Part shown: positions 1 through 12,100 of the stretch, piece after piece | Numbering within the stretch: the first letter of the stretch is position 1 | How the letters are laid out: every line of letters starts with the position of its first letter | Origin: Nymphaea colorata | Lineage: Eukaryota; Streptophyta; Magnoliopsida; Nymphaeales; Nymphaeaceae | NCBI RefSeq assembly: GCF_008831285.2 | Contig: NC_045149.1 | Location: 6,005,500 to 6,069,499 of the forward strand | Length of the DNA: 64,000 nt | Direction of reading: 5' to 3' | Translations under genes and position numbers: made by a program | The notes under the pieces: generated by a model | Seen by the model: the letters and a program-made list of their open reading frames with translations, nothing else | Told to the model about the DNA's origin: nothing | Database searches by the model: none

Positions 1-470
1 GCAGAATTGTATCCAGTCACTCGCAGAAATTTCCTTTACGAAAACGTGGCTCTGATACCATGTTAAAGATAAGAGAATAGAAAGATTTTGTAAAGGCATT
101 TATAGAGGTTCAGTATAAACCCACAGCCTCTTCTCTCAATCACAGCTTCTTGCTGAGTTGAGGTTCCATTATGCTTTTATAGATGTACAAATCTCAACGG
201 GTCTGTGATTATATTTTTGGAATACACCATTGACGTTAATTCCTTCCTTTTTGAATTGGGCGTATCTTCCTTTGCTGGTGTAGACGTTTTGTCCATTTCC
301 TTTGCTGGTATAGCTGTTGAGTTTTCCCTCCTTGATTTGGTCCTTGCACACTTCTTGCCTTTTGTCATGCCTTGTGTCATGCTCATTGCCTTTGCTCATA
401 TAGTCGTTGAGTTTGTCCTCCTCTTCACAGTATTAACTTTAATGCTTGTAAATTAAATATATAAAAACTC
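1..470 (-). mobile_element. LTR and PBS of an LTR retrotransposon running off the left edge
   Basis: Bases 49-60 read on the minus strand as TGGTATCAGAGC, the primer-binding site complementary to initiator tRNA-Met. Directly next to it the LTR starts at 61 with TGTTAAAG. On the minus strand a TATA box (CTATAAAAGC) lies at 173-182, so R/U5 is at 61 to about 150 and U3 extends right. U3 holds about three imperfect copies of a unit beginning CCTTTGCT (about 259, 299 and 390), the kind of internal repeat often found in LTR enhancers. The far LTR end is not clear; 470 is a guess. The coding part would lie left of the window. Copia or gypsy cannot be decided from this piece. Confidence 0.6.
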
Positions 471-637
471 TATCTCTCTCCCTCTCCATGTTTACTTGAC
501 GTTAAATGACTTTTTTATATAAAAATTCTTCCTAAGAACTTCAAAGAAACCATTCCAAGAAAAAGGTTACAATGCCGAATTAAATTTCATTCTCCCATTT
601 CTTGACCTTATATAGTACAAGAGAGACAAGTCTGTGC

Positions 638-983
638 AACGGGCTCAGGTACCCGATGGGTACCTGGTACTTGGCCCGATCGGGTTTGGGCTAAAAAAAA
701 CCGGCTTGGGCCTGCCCGATGGAGCTCAATTCGGCCCAAATATTTTTTTATTTTTTTATTTTATTTCTTAATCATGTATATTTATTATTAAAAATATATT
801 TTATATTCAACTTTTATTTTATATCTAAAAAATATTTTTTTTATTTTAATCGGGCCAGACCGGGCTGAGCCTGGGCTCGGATATCGCGTATCAGGCCCGG
901 CCCAGGCTCAGGTTTCGGGCATCGGGCCAACCCAAGCCCGACTTTTATGGGACCGAGCCAGGCTGGGTTGGCCCGATGCCTAG
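638..983. mobile_element. Non-autonomous hAT-like element (tentative)
   Basis: Two GC-rich arms built from repeated GGGCTC, CCCGAT and GGCCCGA words flank an AT-rich core (about 735-850). The arms are loosely inverted relative to each other: the left reads toward ACCCGATGGG, and the reverse complement of the right toward GGCATCGGGCC. The flanking octamers GTCTGTGC (630-637) and GTCTAAGC (984-991) could be an 8-bp target duplication with two mismatches, as expected for hAT elements. No transposase ORF is present. The boundaries are uncertain. Confidence 0.4.
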
Positions 984-2764
984 GTCTAAGCAGGGGCAAT
1001 TTTTTTCTTTATCATATTTGGTTTTCAAAGTCTTTAGTTGTGCCCGTGTAACCCATCTCTTAACCTTTGAGTCTGGCTACCCTTTTGAAATGGTGGATTG
1101 ATGCCAACATGCACATTTCAAATACGCTAAAATAACGGACTTCAAATCATATGAACATGACAAAGTTGTTTGGGCTAAAAGTTTGTGTTTCAATGAAAAC
1201 GAAAAACTTCATAAACAAGCTTCAAGATTTTTGAGTAAGGCAAAAGACACTTAATTGTTAGCACATACGAATATTTTCACAATGAACTGAAGACAATTTT
1301 GTCGAGTCAATCGTAAAGCTACTGTTTAGCATCCATGACAAATGTACCTGTGTTTGCAAAACCTGGTATGGTATAAAAAAAAATCCACCTAAATAATTTT
1401 GGTACTAATAAATAATTACCAATTTAGATATATTTAAACATCAATTGATGATTTACTTAGTATTGCTAATTATGAAACATCAATTGATGATTTACTTAGT
1501 ATTGTTAATTATTAAACATCAATCGATGATTTACTTACTATACAGATATATATTTTTACCATATCCACTTGTTTGGGTATCTATATTTTGGATTCTAATT
1601 TAGATCTGAATTCAAACGTAAAACATTCTATACCATATCTGAATTTGAAATGCAAATTCATAATCTAAATCCGATCTCAATCCAACTTTTAAAATGAATC
1701 CAAACCACATTATAGTAAAAGATATTTATTGAAAATTATATACAATCCAAATCTGAATCTTATAGGATGTCATTTCTTATATCTGAATCCGATTCAAATT
1801 CTTAATTAGATGTCAATTTTTTTTTCTCATATCCTTTTTCCTGCAGATATTGGATCTATGTACATCCCTAGATGCCGCTAGCACAATATTTTGATGTTCA
1901 CATGGGTTAGATTTTTATCGGATCTTGGAAACACTAGAACGTCTTCCCAAAAGTACTGCATACCACATCCAAATCCAGTTACATTCTTTTTTCCAAATTT
2001 TATTAGAACTGATCTCTAAGATCGGGTCGGAGATATCAGGTGAATCCGACCCATTGGTGAACACTAATACAGTGGCTGTTCATGAAACACAAGATGTATT
2101 TAAAGGGTAATATCGGAAAGCACTTATTTAAAATAATGTCAGCCATTTCGTGATCCAGTCATCCAGCATTTTTTGTAGACCAAAAGCTTCCAACAATTTC
2201 ATACAGCTCTGCGTCTCCCTGCTTGTCGTCACAACAACATTAATTAATGAAATATTAATGACAAAAATATTTTCACAAGCGTAGCGGAGAAAAACGAATT
2301 TCAGACCTCGGTGAATTTTCTTTCTGGGGGGTTTTTAATTTTATTTAGCTTAACAAAGGAGGATTTTCCTTTTTTGGAGTTTTTTTTTTATTTCACAAAT
2401 TGACTATATATTCATCTTATGTTATATATTTCTAAAATTTAATAAAGGATGGCAATGGCTTAACTTAATTCGGTTTATTCATTTTTTCTGGCTTTAATTT
2501 GGTAACGGTCGTGTCCACGTCGTCCGCCATCGAGCATGTAAATAAAATTTTAGTGTATTTGTTTTGTTTTTCCAAAAATACGACCTAAAAAGGAGAACTT
2601 TTTAAAAAATGGTCCTCCTACAAAATAACGTGTATAACAATGTGAAAGACCATTTCCCACTTTCTGCTTCAGTCAGCGTAGCAAAAGCATGCCCGATAAG
2701 TTGCGGATATGTTTAAAATAACTCCGATATCTTGTGGCTACTGCACTCGCTTTCGCATTTAATG
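984..2764. other. Intergenic, AT-rich, no gene seen
   Basis: No supported coding region. A short tandem repeat lies at 1436-1546 (separate entry). From about 1560 to 1860 there are many degenerate copies of words such as AATCTGAATCCGATT, a decayed simple or transposon-derived repeat. A 61-codon ORF at 1925-2110 has no recognisable similarity and is probably chance. Confidence 0.6.
1436..1546. repeat. Tandem repeat, 3 x 39 bp
   Basis: Three head-to-tail copies start at 1436, 1475 and 1514. Each begins AAACATCAAT and continues through GATGATTTACTTA, with a few substitutions between copies. Each copy contains the palindrome ATCAATTGAT or its variant ATCAATCGAT. Confidence 0.85.
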
Positions 2765-2850
2765 AGCTCACAAAGGAAAAAAGAACAATATAAAAGAAAA
2801 AGGAAATAGCTCACAAAGGAAAAAAGAACAATATAAAAGAAAAAGAAAAT
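2765..2850 (+). promoter_or_regulatory. Duplicated TATA-box segment, candidate core promoter of the PHT4 gene
   Basis: A 43-bp unit starting AGCTCACAAAGG is repeated in tandem (starts at 2765 and 2808). Each copy carries TATAAAAG (2789-2796 and 2832-2839). The second TATA box lies about 305 bp before the start codon at 3144, so transcription could begin near 2865 and give a leader of about 280 nt. That this is the promoter is inferred from position and motif only. Confidence 0.5.
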
Positions 2851-2919
2851 AAGTATTTCCCAGCCGGTTTATCTCTTTTTGGACCCCAGACGCTGGACAG
2901 CCCTTCTCTCCCTCCAAGT

Positions 2920-2920
<1 letters not shown>

Positions 2921-2953
<33 letters not shown>
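2921..2953. repeat. (GA)n microsatellite in the presumed 5' leader
   Basis: An uninterrupted run of about 16 GA units between the candidate TATA boxes and the PHT4 start codon. GA/CT repeats are frequent in plant 5' leaders and core promoters. Confidence 0.9.
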
Positions 2954-3143
2954 CAGTTTCCCTCCCAAAAACAAAGGGAAGGAGGAAGTAGATAGAAGCT
3001 CGTGCTTCATTTCCTCGTTCGCTCAATATTTCTTTTTGATTTGGAGATTTTGAGAAATGAGAGCTCGGGAGGGCGAGATCGGGGCGTAGAGAGTTCTTCT
3101 TCTTCGTCGCCCAGGAATACAACTCTTCTTTTTCCCGTCCGTG

Positions 3144-3198
3144 ATGGCCGTCGGAAGCGTGGTTTGCGGTCGGAACTTCGGCTCCCTCACTCTTCGAG
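3144..3198 (+). CDS. PHT4;4: Exon 1 of the PHT4 gene (start of the transit peptide)
   Basis: ATG at 3144 opens 18 codons ([18 protein letters not shown]) plus one base before the donor GAG|GTGAAA. The spare G joins GA at 12584 to make a Gly codon, and the reading then enters the long exon 2 frame without a stop. PHT4;4 proteins, as I recall them, begin with a similar MA(V/I)G..RNFGS stretch, which supports this small exon lying 9.4 kb from the rest of the gene. There is no in-frame upstream ATG close by. Confidence 0.8.
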
Positions 3199-6100
3199 GT
3201 GAAAGTCTTATTTTATACTGCGATTTGTTTCTGTTTTTCCTTCTTTCCCTTCTGCATGCGAAATAAATGAGCGGAACCTCTCCGTGAATCTAGAGGCGAT
3301 TGAGCGTCTTCCTGAAGAAGTTCTTAGCTGTTTTAAGTTTGTGATGACCGAAGTACCCTTAGTTGCAGGTCGGGAAGAAGCTTGGCTTGTGTGGAGTTTA
3401 TGTTTTGTTTGCTTCTGTTATGGGAATGACGAGAGATTCTCCTGGGAGTTTGACTTTTCACGGAGGGAGCCTTGCTTTGCAATTCATGCGTAATTAGAGA
3501 ATTGTTTAGGGATATTTCTCTAAAATAGTCTGAACTCGCCCAACAAGGTTAGTCCATCCGCTAGCTAGTCAAGGACAGGGGTGGGCTTTGACTTTCGTGA
3601 CCTGCAACTACGCGCTCCTCTCATCCTTTCCATCTTTACCGACCAGCCAGTCATTTATTTTTTTCTGCGTTCTATGGAATTCGATAAAGGTCCATCAAAA
3701 TGAACCGGCTACACAAGGTCAAGAATCCTTTAACAGAATACCTATATATATATATATATATAATGCTGGACGTTGACTGAATGACTAAATTTAAAATCAT
3801 TCACTAAAAAACAGTCACTACGTTTACATTGGCATCAGCAATGGTTTATGTTGCAGCAACGGTTTATGATGGTTTTAGAAACGATTTTGGTCTTATTATT
3901 GATGAATGTTTAATTTTAGCCATCTGGCAACTATCTGGCATTCAACAACATTGACTTTTCCAGCATATATATTTAACGAAAATTTAGCAACATTATAATC
4001 TCTTTCTGTTTGAGAGATATACTTTAGCTAGATAATAGAGAAGGAAAAGTACATACTTCATTATTAATTATGTGCAAAGTACTCTCTATACGCCCCATTT
4101 TCTGTTGCCAAATTAAAAAATTACATAAATTTGAACAATTGATTCCTTTATTCCCAAAAAATGCTATCGAATAAAAACAGAGTTAGCTATAACTGTATTA
4201 GCAATCACAGTTGGTGGTTTGGAAACTAAATTGTGCACCCTATCGTAATCTGTGTCACATAGGTACACGTACGGGTACTGGTACACTTTCAAAAAATTTG
4301 GGTACGGGGACACGGCCGTACACACACACACAACCATATACATATATAAGTGTGTGTGTATCATATATTCATATACATAAACATCATTTTCACATTTTAA
4401 ATGACAACGTTTTTCTTGGGTATAATATGGCAAACTTGAGAAAAAGAGAAAAATACGGTAAATTTTTAAAAAAATTAAAAATCTTAAAAATTAAGGAAAA
4501 ATAAAATAAACGACAAACTAATAAGACAACAACGAAAATTAAGTAGATAAGCAACAAATAAAAATAAAAAAATGGAAACAGCAGTTTGACATTAAAAAAA
4601 CTGTGAAAAATGATGCCTAAAGTAAAAAAAGAGGATAAAAATGCGAATTCTTTTTCCCTTTTTTTGTGTTGGTGTTTTTTTGCTGTTTTTCTTCTGCCTT
4701 ATTTTTGCATTTTTAACACATTTTTTTTTCCAATAAAAACATGTTTTTGTGACTATGATATATACATAGGAAAATTGAAATCACCCTGCTGCTTCTATGG
4801 CTGGAATTTTTTTTTAAAATTTTTTGTCACTAAAACCATTACAAAAGATGCATTTCGTCGCTAAAAAACATGGGTAAGCAATTGTAGTTGGTTTTTAACG
4901 ATACAAAATACAAAAAACCCTCTGACTATAGAGGTTGGTCGACTAATATATGTACATTTATATATATATGTGTGTGTGCGTGTGTGTATATATATATGTT
5001 GAAAAACGAAAGATAATTTTAACATAAAGAACAATATCTAAATATAATTAGTTCTATCCTATCTCAACCTTAGAAAGAAAGAGAGGGGGGGAGTGAGAGA
5101 GATAGAGAGGCTGTTAGTCAGTAGAAAAAGAGTGAATATCCTTTATTTTCTGAATTGATTAATTCTATTGAAGATGAACCTTATTAAAATATCCATGTAT
5201 TTTTTAAGGCCTTCTGTTATATATGTGCATCATACAACAGGTGCCTTTTGTTTTTTCAACAATTTGTGACCTAATTTTAATAATTCGATGACTGCTACTT
5301 AAAGCTTGATTAAGTGACTGCAAGATGAAATTACTGCTTATAGTAACACCCTATGTGTACAGAAGGACTTGAGCATAGCCTTAAATAAAAAATTTCCAAG
5401 AATATTGTGGGGTTTATACACCCTTTACATGACTATTGATTATCCTGGTTCGTAGCATTTCTAAAATACAAACCTAAGTTCAATATAAGGCAGGTTGGAT
5501 TCACCATATCAGGCAGCTGGGGCCATTTTGAACCAGGTCATTACAAATGGTATCAATTCTAGATTTAACAATCAGATCTGGGGTCTTAACACACAAAAAC
5601 ACATGTTCCTAAAGGGAGTTCAAAGGTTACATCTTAAAGTAGTGATAAATTTAGCACCATATGGATGGTTTTGAGAAGAGTTAGGTGGCTTATATGTTCA
5701 TGTGTCCCATTACTAGTTGTCTGCATAGCCTTTTTGATGTACATATTTTATGAGACAGGTTGAAATATGTTAAATCCATCACTCAGGCTAGTTTTGTATC
5801 AAGTACTATGGGTGGTCTTAGAGTCAAGTTCAACATTCTGACCTGGATCCAACACACAAGGGTGCTTGTTCCTTAGATGGGTGGATTGTAGTAGCCCATC
5901 AGTTTTGAGCCATGGAGTTACAGCTGGTGTATCAACCAAGTTTAGCACTCAGACTTGTTTTAAAACTTGCAAAGACATTTTTTTAAGTTGGTGTATTTAA
6001 TACCCAACATGCAAGGACATTTTTCTCTTTTCCTTTTATAAGATAAAGGTTCTTTTGCTTGATTGTTGGGTTTGTGCGTCTCCCGCCTTGTGGTAGCAAA

Positions 6101-9100
6101 TCCACAGTTGACGCCTCTCTGGTTTGCATTCTCCCTCAGGGTTGAGATATGAACGTTGTCTTCTTCGGGTTCACCGTCGGACAGTTCTTGTTGACGGATC
6201 TTGTTGTATGGGTCCGAGTCTGGACTTGATCCAGTATGTCCTGGTTTGGGCATACTTATACCATTGTAAACCCTAATCTTAAGTGTGAATGAAATCTTAA
6301 GAGAGAGAGAGTCTGGTTGCTAGTGGGTGCCAGTTCCTCCTCGTTCGTGGTTTTTTTTCCTCTTGCTGAGGGTTTTTCCACGTTACATCTTGTTCATCTT
6401 ATTCCTTTGTTCTTGATCTTCGTGTTTCTACATGGTATCAGAGCCGTGAAGTTCCTGCGTGACTGATTCGAGTTTTGTTTCTGTTGTGGCCGTGTGAGAG
6501 GAAGACTCGTGCCGGTACTGTTCATTGCCCATCACCCGACGGTTCCAATCACATGCCGTTACTGTTTGCTGCTCGACGTGGTCATCGCCCGACGCCGTTG
6601 GAGTTCCGGTGACGCCTCGACGCCGTAGGAGTCCCTCGACGCCATCTGGAGTTCCGGCGACTCTCTGTTTCTGCCCTGCTTGCCGCCGCCGCCACCAGCT
6701 GCGTCGCCCGCGATTCTCTGCGTCGCCCGACGTTACTCTGTTCGGTCCCTGTTTTTTGGCCCGATTGTTCCCGTGCGTCGTCCAACGACATTGACTCTTG
6801 TGTCACCCCCTGCTGGTCTACCGTAATCTTCCCCCTTCTTCGTTTGCTCTGCCCAGGCCGCCCGACCCTGCCTTGCCTGCTACCGTGAGGTCTGGTGTTC
6901 TTCCGTTGCTGGATCGCTGCCCTGCTCTTAGTCACCACTGTTCCTGTCTGCCGTTGGTGTTCTGCCGCTGCTCGCTGCTGCTGTTTCTTTTTTGTTCTCT
7001 TTGTAGGGTTGGTCTATAATTATGGCAGCGTCTTCCTCGTCCACCGTCAACACTGATCAATCTGAAATTGGGGCTTATCGAACTGAGAATGTTCCCGTTC
7101 AAGTCACTACTATTCGCCTTACCAAGGAGAACTATCTCCCGTGGTCAGCTGCTATGACTATGGGGATTGCAGGCCACGGTCGGATTGCCTATATCAATAG
7201 AAGGAAACCTGAACCGGTAGAGACAAGTGGTGTGTGGGACACTTGGTTTCTTGAGGATAATCAAGTAAAAACTTGGATTGTCAACTCTGTTTCCGCTGAT
7301 ATCCAACCCCTTATTCTTCGGAAGAAGACTGCTAGAGACATGTGGGTGATTTTGGAGCAAATGTATGGCCAGAAGAAAACAACTATCTGGACTTACCAAC
7401 TAATGAAGACTGTCTATGGAATTCGGCAAGGGAACTTATCTGTTGCAGATTATTATGGGGCTTTGAAAGCCAAGTGGAAGGATCTTGACTATTATTCTGA
7501 TATTAATTGGCATTGTCCTCAAGATCAAACACTTTATGTTGCTAAAGAGTGGGAAAATAGGGTGTTCCTCTTTTTAGCAGGTTTAAATGATGAGTTTGAA
7601 AGCGTTAGAAGCCAGATTCTGAATTCAGGAGAAGTGTCAAGTATTGAAGATGTGTATTCTCGTGTTGAAGCTGAAGAACAGAGGAGGCTGGTTACATCTG
7701 GGGAAAGAGAGATCTCATGTCATATAATGAGAGATCTCCTCTTGTTAGTCGGGGTCCTGGAGGCACTACTAGATCTCTTCGTAGATGTAGCAAGAAGAAT
7801 GGTCATATTGTGGATTTCTGTTGGGATCTTCATCCAGAGAAAAAGGCTAACAAAGGAAAGTCTTCTAATGGGAAGCCGACTGTGCCTGAGGAGACAAAAT
7901 CTAGTGGAAGAAAGATCTCTATTTTTGCTGAACAACTTCGGGAACTGAGGGCTTATTTGGGTCGGGTCGATGTCAATCAGATCGAGGCATCAGATGAGAC
8001 AAAGGCTAATCATGCTCTTGCCATTGTAGGGGATAAAGGTAACTCTTGTGTAGGGGAATGGATCGTGGACAGTGGTGCTACTCACCACATGACGGGTAAC
8101 CCTAAATTGTTTCATGAGTATAAGTTGTCTTCGGGAAGGGAACGAGTATCTCTTGCAGATGGTTCCTCTACCTCTGTGGCCGGAGAAGGGAGTCTGTCCT
8201 TGTTGGACAAATTTCATGTGCGATGAGCATTACATGTCCCTCAGCTTCCCTTAAATCTCTTGTCAGTTAGTAAACTTACTAAAGAGCTGAATTGTGAACT
8301 CATCTTTTCTGCAACTCGTTGTATTTTGCAGGACTTGGCGATAGGGAAGAGGATTGGGATTGGTTTGGCGTCTGATGGCTTATATCGTCTTCCCATACGC
8401 GTGGCCACGGCTCTTATGACATCGATCAACAAGATTGAAAAGCGAGAGAAGATTGCCTTCAGTCCTTCTTGTATTGGCATGAAGGCCTTGGGCATTTACC
8501 TTTTGGGATTTTGAAACAGTTGTTTCCTGATTTGTGTTCCACTCTGAATTTGTCATTGATTTCTTATGATGTATGTCAGTTTGCCAAACATGTGAGGGCT
8601 TCGTACCCTATCTCTACTAGCTGTGTTAATGAAGTTTTTTCCTTGGTTCACTCTGATGTGTGGGGGCCTTCGAGAATTCATACGCGTCAAGGTTTTCAAT
8701 ATTTTATAACTTTTATTGATGACTTCTCTCAGACCACCTTTGTGTACTTGTTAAAGGATCGCAGTGAGGTGCCTCATATCATAGAGACCTTTATTCTACT
8801 TGTGCAAACTCAATATGGTGGAACTGTTAAAACCTTTCGATCGGATAATGCTCATGAGTATATGTGTCAGTCAGTTGAGGAGTTCCTTCGAAAAACGGGG
8901 ATTGTTCACGAGATGTCCTGTAGTTATACTCCCCCACAAAACGGGGTGGCTGAGAGGAAGAATCGCCAGCTCCTTAATGTCACCAGAGCCCTTTTGTTTC
9001 AGAGGAATCTTCCCAAGCACTATTGGGGTGATGCAATTCTTACTAGTGCGTATCTCATCAACCGCTTGCCCAGTCGTGTGCTGAATGATCGGACTCCCCA

Positions 9101-12100
9101 TTCTCTACTTCCGGGAAGTCGTCAACCTTTTCTCCTCCCCCCTCGTGTTTTTGGCTGTGTGTGCTTTATTCATAATCACAGTCCCAATGTTAAGAAACTT
9201 GATCCCCGGTCTATCAAGGGTGTGTTTGTTGGGTATTCTCCTACTCAGAAAGATATAAGTGTCTTGATCCTACCACTGGCCGTGTTTATGTTACAAGGGA
9301 TGTTACCTTCTTGGAACATGCCTCTTACTTTTGTGAGAATCCTCTTCAGGGAGAGAAGTCTGTGGTTAGAGAAGAGTATTCTCAGAGTCAGGAGATTCAA
9401 TTTACAGATTTTTTGGACTACAAGAAAGAAGAGCCTCTCACAGCTGTTGATGTGCCTGAGAAGGAGGAAGGTGTGGCACCGGAACTGAGAAGGAAGGTCA
9501 TCGTTTGTTTGGACATGTCTACTCTAGACGAGGTGCTTGGATAGAGGAGGTGACTTGTGGTGCGAGATCTACTTCCAATCCCAATATCATTTCTTCCCTG
9601 GATGAACCAAGTCCTACCTTGAAGACTCAAGATGGGGTTGAAAAAGAAAATGAAGATCTTCCCATTGCCCTGAGAAAGGGTGTCAGGTCATGTACTCAAC
9701 ACCCGATTGGTAATTTTGTATCTTATTCAAGACTTATCAAGGATTACAAGTGTTTTGTATCTTCTCTTTCTTTGACTGTGATTCCCAGGACCGTTGCTGA
9801 AGCTCAAAGTGATTTTAAGTGGGCTGATGCTATGAAAGAAGAAATGGAAGCCTTGAGAAGAAACATGACATGGGAAGTTGTGAAGATTCCTGAGGTAGCT
9901 CACTTGGTTGGATCCAAGTGGGTGTATACCATTAAGTACAAACCCGATGGAAGTGTTGAAAGATACAAAGCTCGTCTTGTGGCCAAGAAGGGGTTTAGTC
10001 AAAAATATGAGATTGATTATTTGGATACTTTTGCTCCAGTTGCAGAAATGAAGACAAGTAGAGTTGTTATGTCCCTAGCTGTGATGAAAGAGTAGAGGAT
10101 GTACCAACTTGATGTTAAGAATACTTTTCTCAATGGTGATCTCGAAGAAGAAGTATATATGCGTATGCCCCCAGGATATGAAGAACCAGAGAAATGCTGT
10201 AAGCTGAAAAAGGCCTTATATGGCCTCAAGCAGTCGCCTAGAGCATGGTTCGAACGTCTCAGACGAGTGATGCAACATCATGGGTACAATCAAGGGAATG
10301 GAGACTACACTCTATTTGTGAAGAAAAAAGAGGGCAAGGTCACTCTTTTACTTGTCTATGTGGATGACATGATTGTCACGGGAGATGATGAGGAGGAGAT
10401 CTTCAAGTTAAAAGTGTTACTGGCTGTTGAATTTGATCTCAAGGATCTTGGCAAACTGAAGTATTTTCTTAGTATTGAGATTGCTAGATCTAGTACTGGC
10501 CTTGTGCTAAACCAAAGGAAATATACATTAGATCTGTTGGAGGAGACTGGTAAACTGGGGTGTAGACCCGCTTCTACCCCACTTGATACTGGACACAAGT
10601 TAAGCCTTAGAGATGGAGAGCTGCTCTGTGAAAAAGCTAAGGGAAGATATCAACGTCTGGTTGGAAAGTTGATTTATCTTACCCTTACGAGACCAGATAT
10701 CACTTTTGCGATAAATGTACTGAGTCAATTCATGCATGCACCTACTGATACACACCTGAAGGCTATGGACAAAATATTGTGCTAGTTGAAGAGAAATCTT
10801 GGCAAGGGACTCTTGTATGTGAAACAAGAGACTGTATTGATTGAGGGGTACTCCGATGCAGACTGGGCAGGTTGTGCTGATACTCGACGGTCTACCACAG
10901 GGTATTGTGTCTACTTGGGAGGAAATCTTGTTGTCTGGAGGAGCAACAAACAGGATGTGTATTCTCGATCTAGTGCAGAGGTAGAGTATAGAGCTATCGC
11001 TATGGGAGTGTCAGAGTTACTATGGCTGAAAATATTGCTGACTGATATCAGAATAGAGGTTGAAGGACCAATGAAAATGTACTGTGACAACAAGTCTGCA
11101 ATCAACTTAGCCAACAACCCTGTACTACACGACATAACAAAGCATGTTGAGATTGATCGTCACTTCATTCGTGAAAGGATTGATGCTAAAGAGTTAATCT
11201 TACCTTACATGAAGTCTGAAGACCAAACCGCTAATGTTTTGATGAAAGCTCTATCTTCAACTTCATTCGAGAGAAATGTATCCAAGTTGGGCATGTTTGA
11301 TATGTATGCCCAACTTGAGGGGGAGTGTTGACGGATCTTGTTGTATGGGTCCGAGTCTGGACTCAATCCAGTATGTCCTGGTTTGGGCATACTTATACCA
11401 TTGTAAACCCTAATCTTAAGTGAATGAAATCTTAAGAGAGAGATAGTCTGGTTGCTAGTGGGCGCCAGTTCCTCCTCGTCCGTGGTTTTTTTTCCTCTTG
11501 CTGAGGGTTTTTCCACGTTACATCTTGTTCATCTTATTCCTTTGTTCTTGATCTTCGTGTTTCTACAGTTCTGAATCAGTCCTTGATTGTGCATGAACTC
11601 CCCTTCCTGAAAGAGCATCATTGGTCAGTTTCCTACCGAGAAACTCTTCAAGCATCAGCCACATCTGCTTGTAGTCTGCTATTGTCGTCTCCACATCTCG
11701 TTCGCACCTTTTGTTGTTTGGTTAATCCTTGCTGATGAAAATCTCCATCTTCTCCAATCGAGCATCTACAATGTTTGCCGACTGCACACTCAGGACCTAT
11801 TCTGATACCATTTGTTAGCCATCGACTAAGAAACTGATTGCAAAAGCAATGCACACACGGATAAAAACCTCAAAACTCACCCACGCAGAGGAAATGACCT
11901 TCGATTACCAGATGCCTTCCCTACTAAGACCTTCAACCTATTTATAGCCTTATTTGAGTTCGACCCGAATGGGATCCAATCCAAATCACATAACCGGTTA
12001 CTAACAGTTTGTTACTGTACTGAAATTCACATTAACTGCCTCTTGCAATTTCTTTTAGGAAATTCAACATGTGCGCATCCTGCAAAGGAGATGGCCATTG

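Larger units (their letters stand above)
3199..6188. other. Intron 1, part left of the copia insertion
   Basis: No host coding sequence. It contains two MITE-like elements (3762-3966, 4779-4947), TA and TG/CA microsatellites (3743-3761, 4317-4328, 4957-5000), and a decayed forward LTR-like stretch (about 5343-5560). There is also a GTACGGGTAC-rich patch at 4260-4320 resembling the ends of non-autonomous hAT elements. The last part (about 5960-6188) belongs to an older minus-strand retroelement. Confidence 0.6.
6189..11567 (+). mobile_element. Ty1/copia retrotransposon 1, complete but decayed, in PHT4 intron 1
   Basis: A full structure is visible: 5' LTR 6189-6432, PBS 6433-6444, gag-pol region 7022-11331, polypurine tract 11316-11325, 3' LTR 11326-11567, flanked by the 5-bp target duplication GTTCT (6184-6188 / 11568-11572). 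Length is 5379 bp. Domain order (gag, protease, integrase, RT, RNase H) is copia. The two LTRs differ by five substitutions and one 2-bp indel over about 242 bp (about 2%). It lies in the same orientation as the host gene and inside an older LTR element. Confidence 0.95.

Noticed and set aside
1925-2110. 61-codon ORF considered as a small gene
   Set aside because: No similarity, no good promoter, and a surrounding region of decayed repeats.
2811-3122. Minus-strand ORFs (80 and 103 codons) over the GA repeat
   Set aside because: They are Ser-Leu repeats produced by the CT microsatellite read in frame and lie antisense to the PHT4 leader.
6525-6938. ORFs in the GC-rich copia leader on both strands
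   Set aside because: Pro/Arg-rich products of GC-rich composition between the PBS and gag; no conserved domain.
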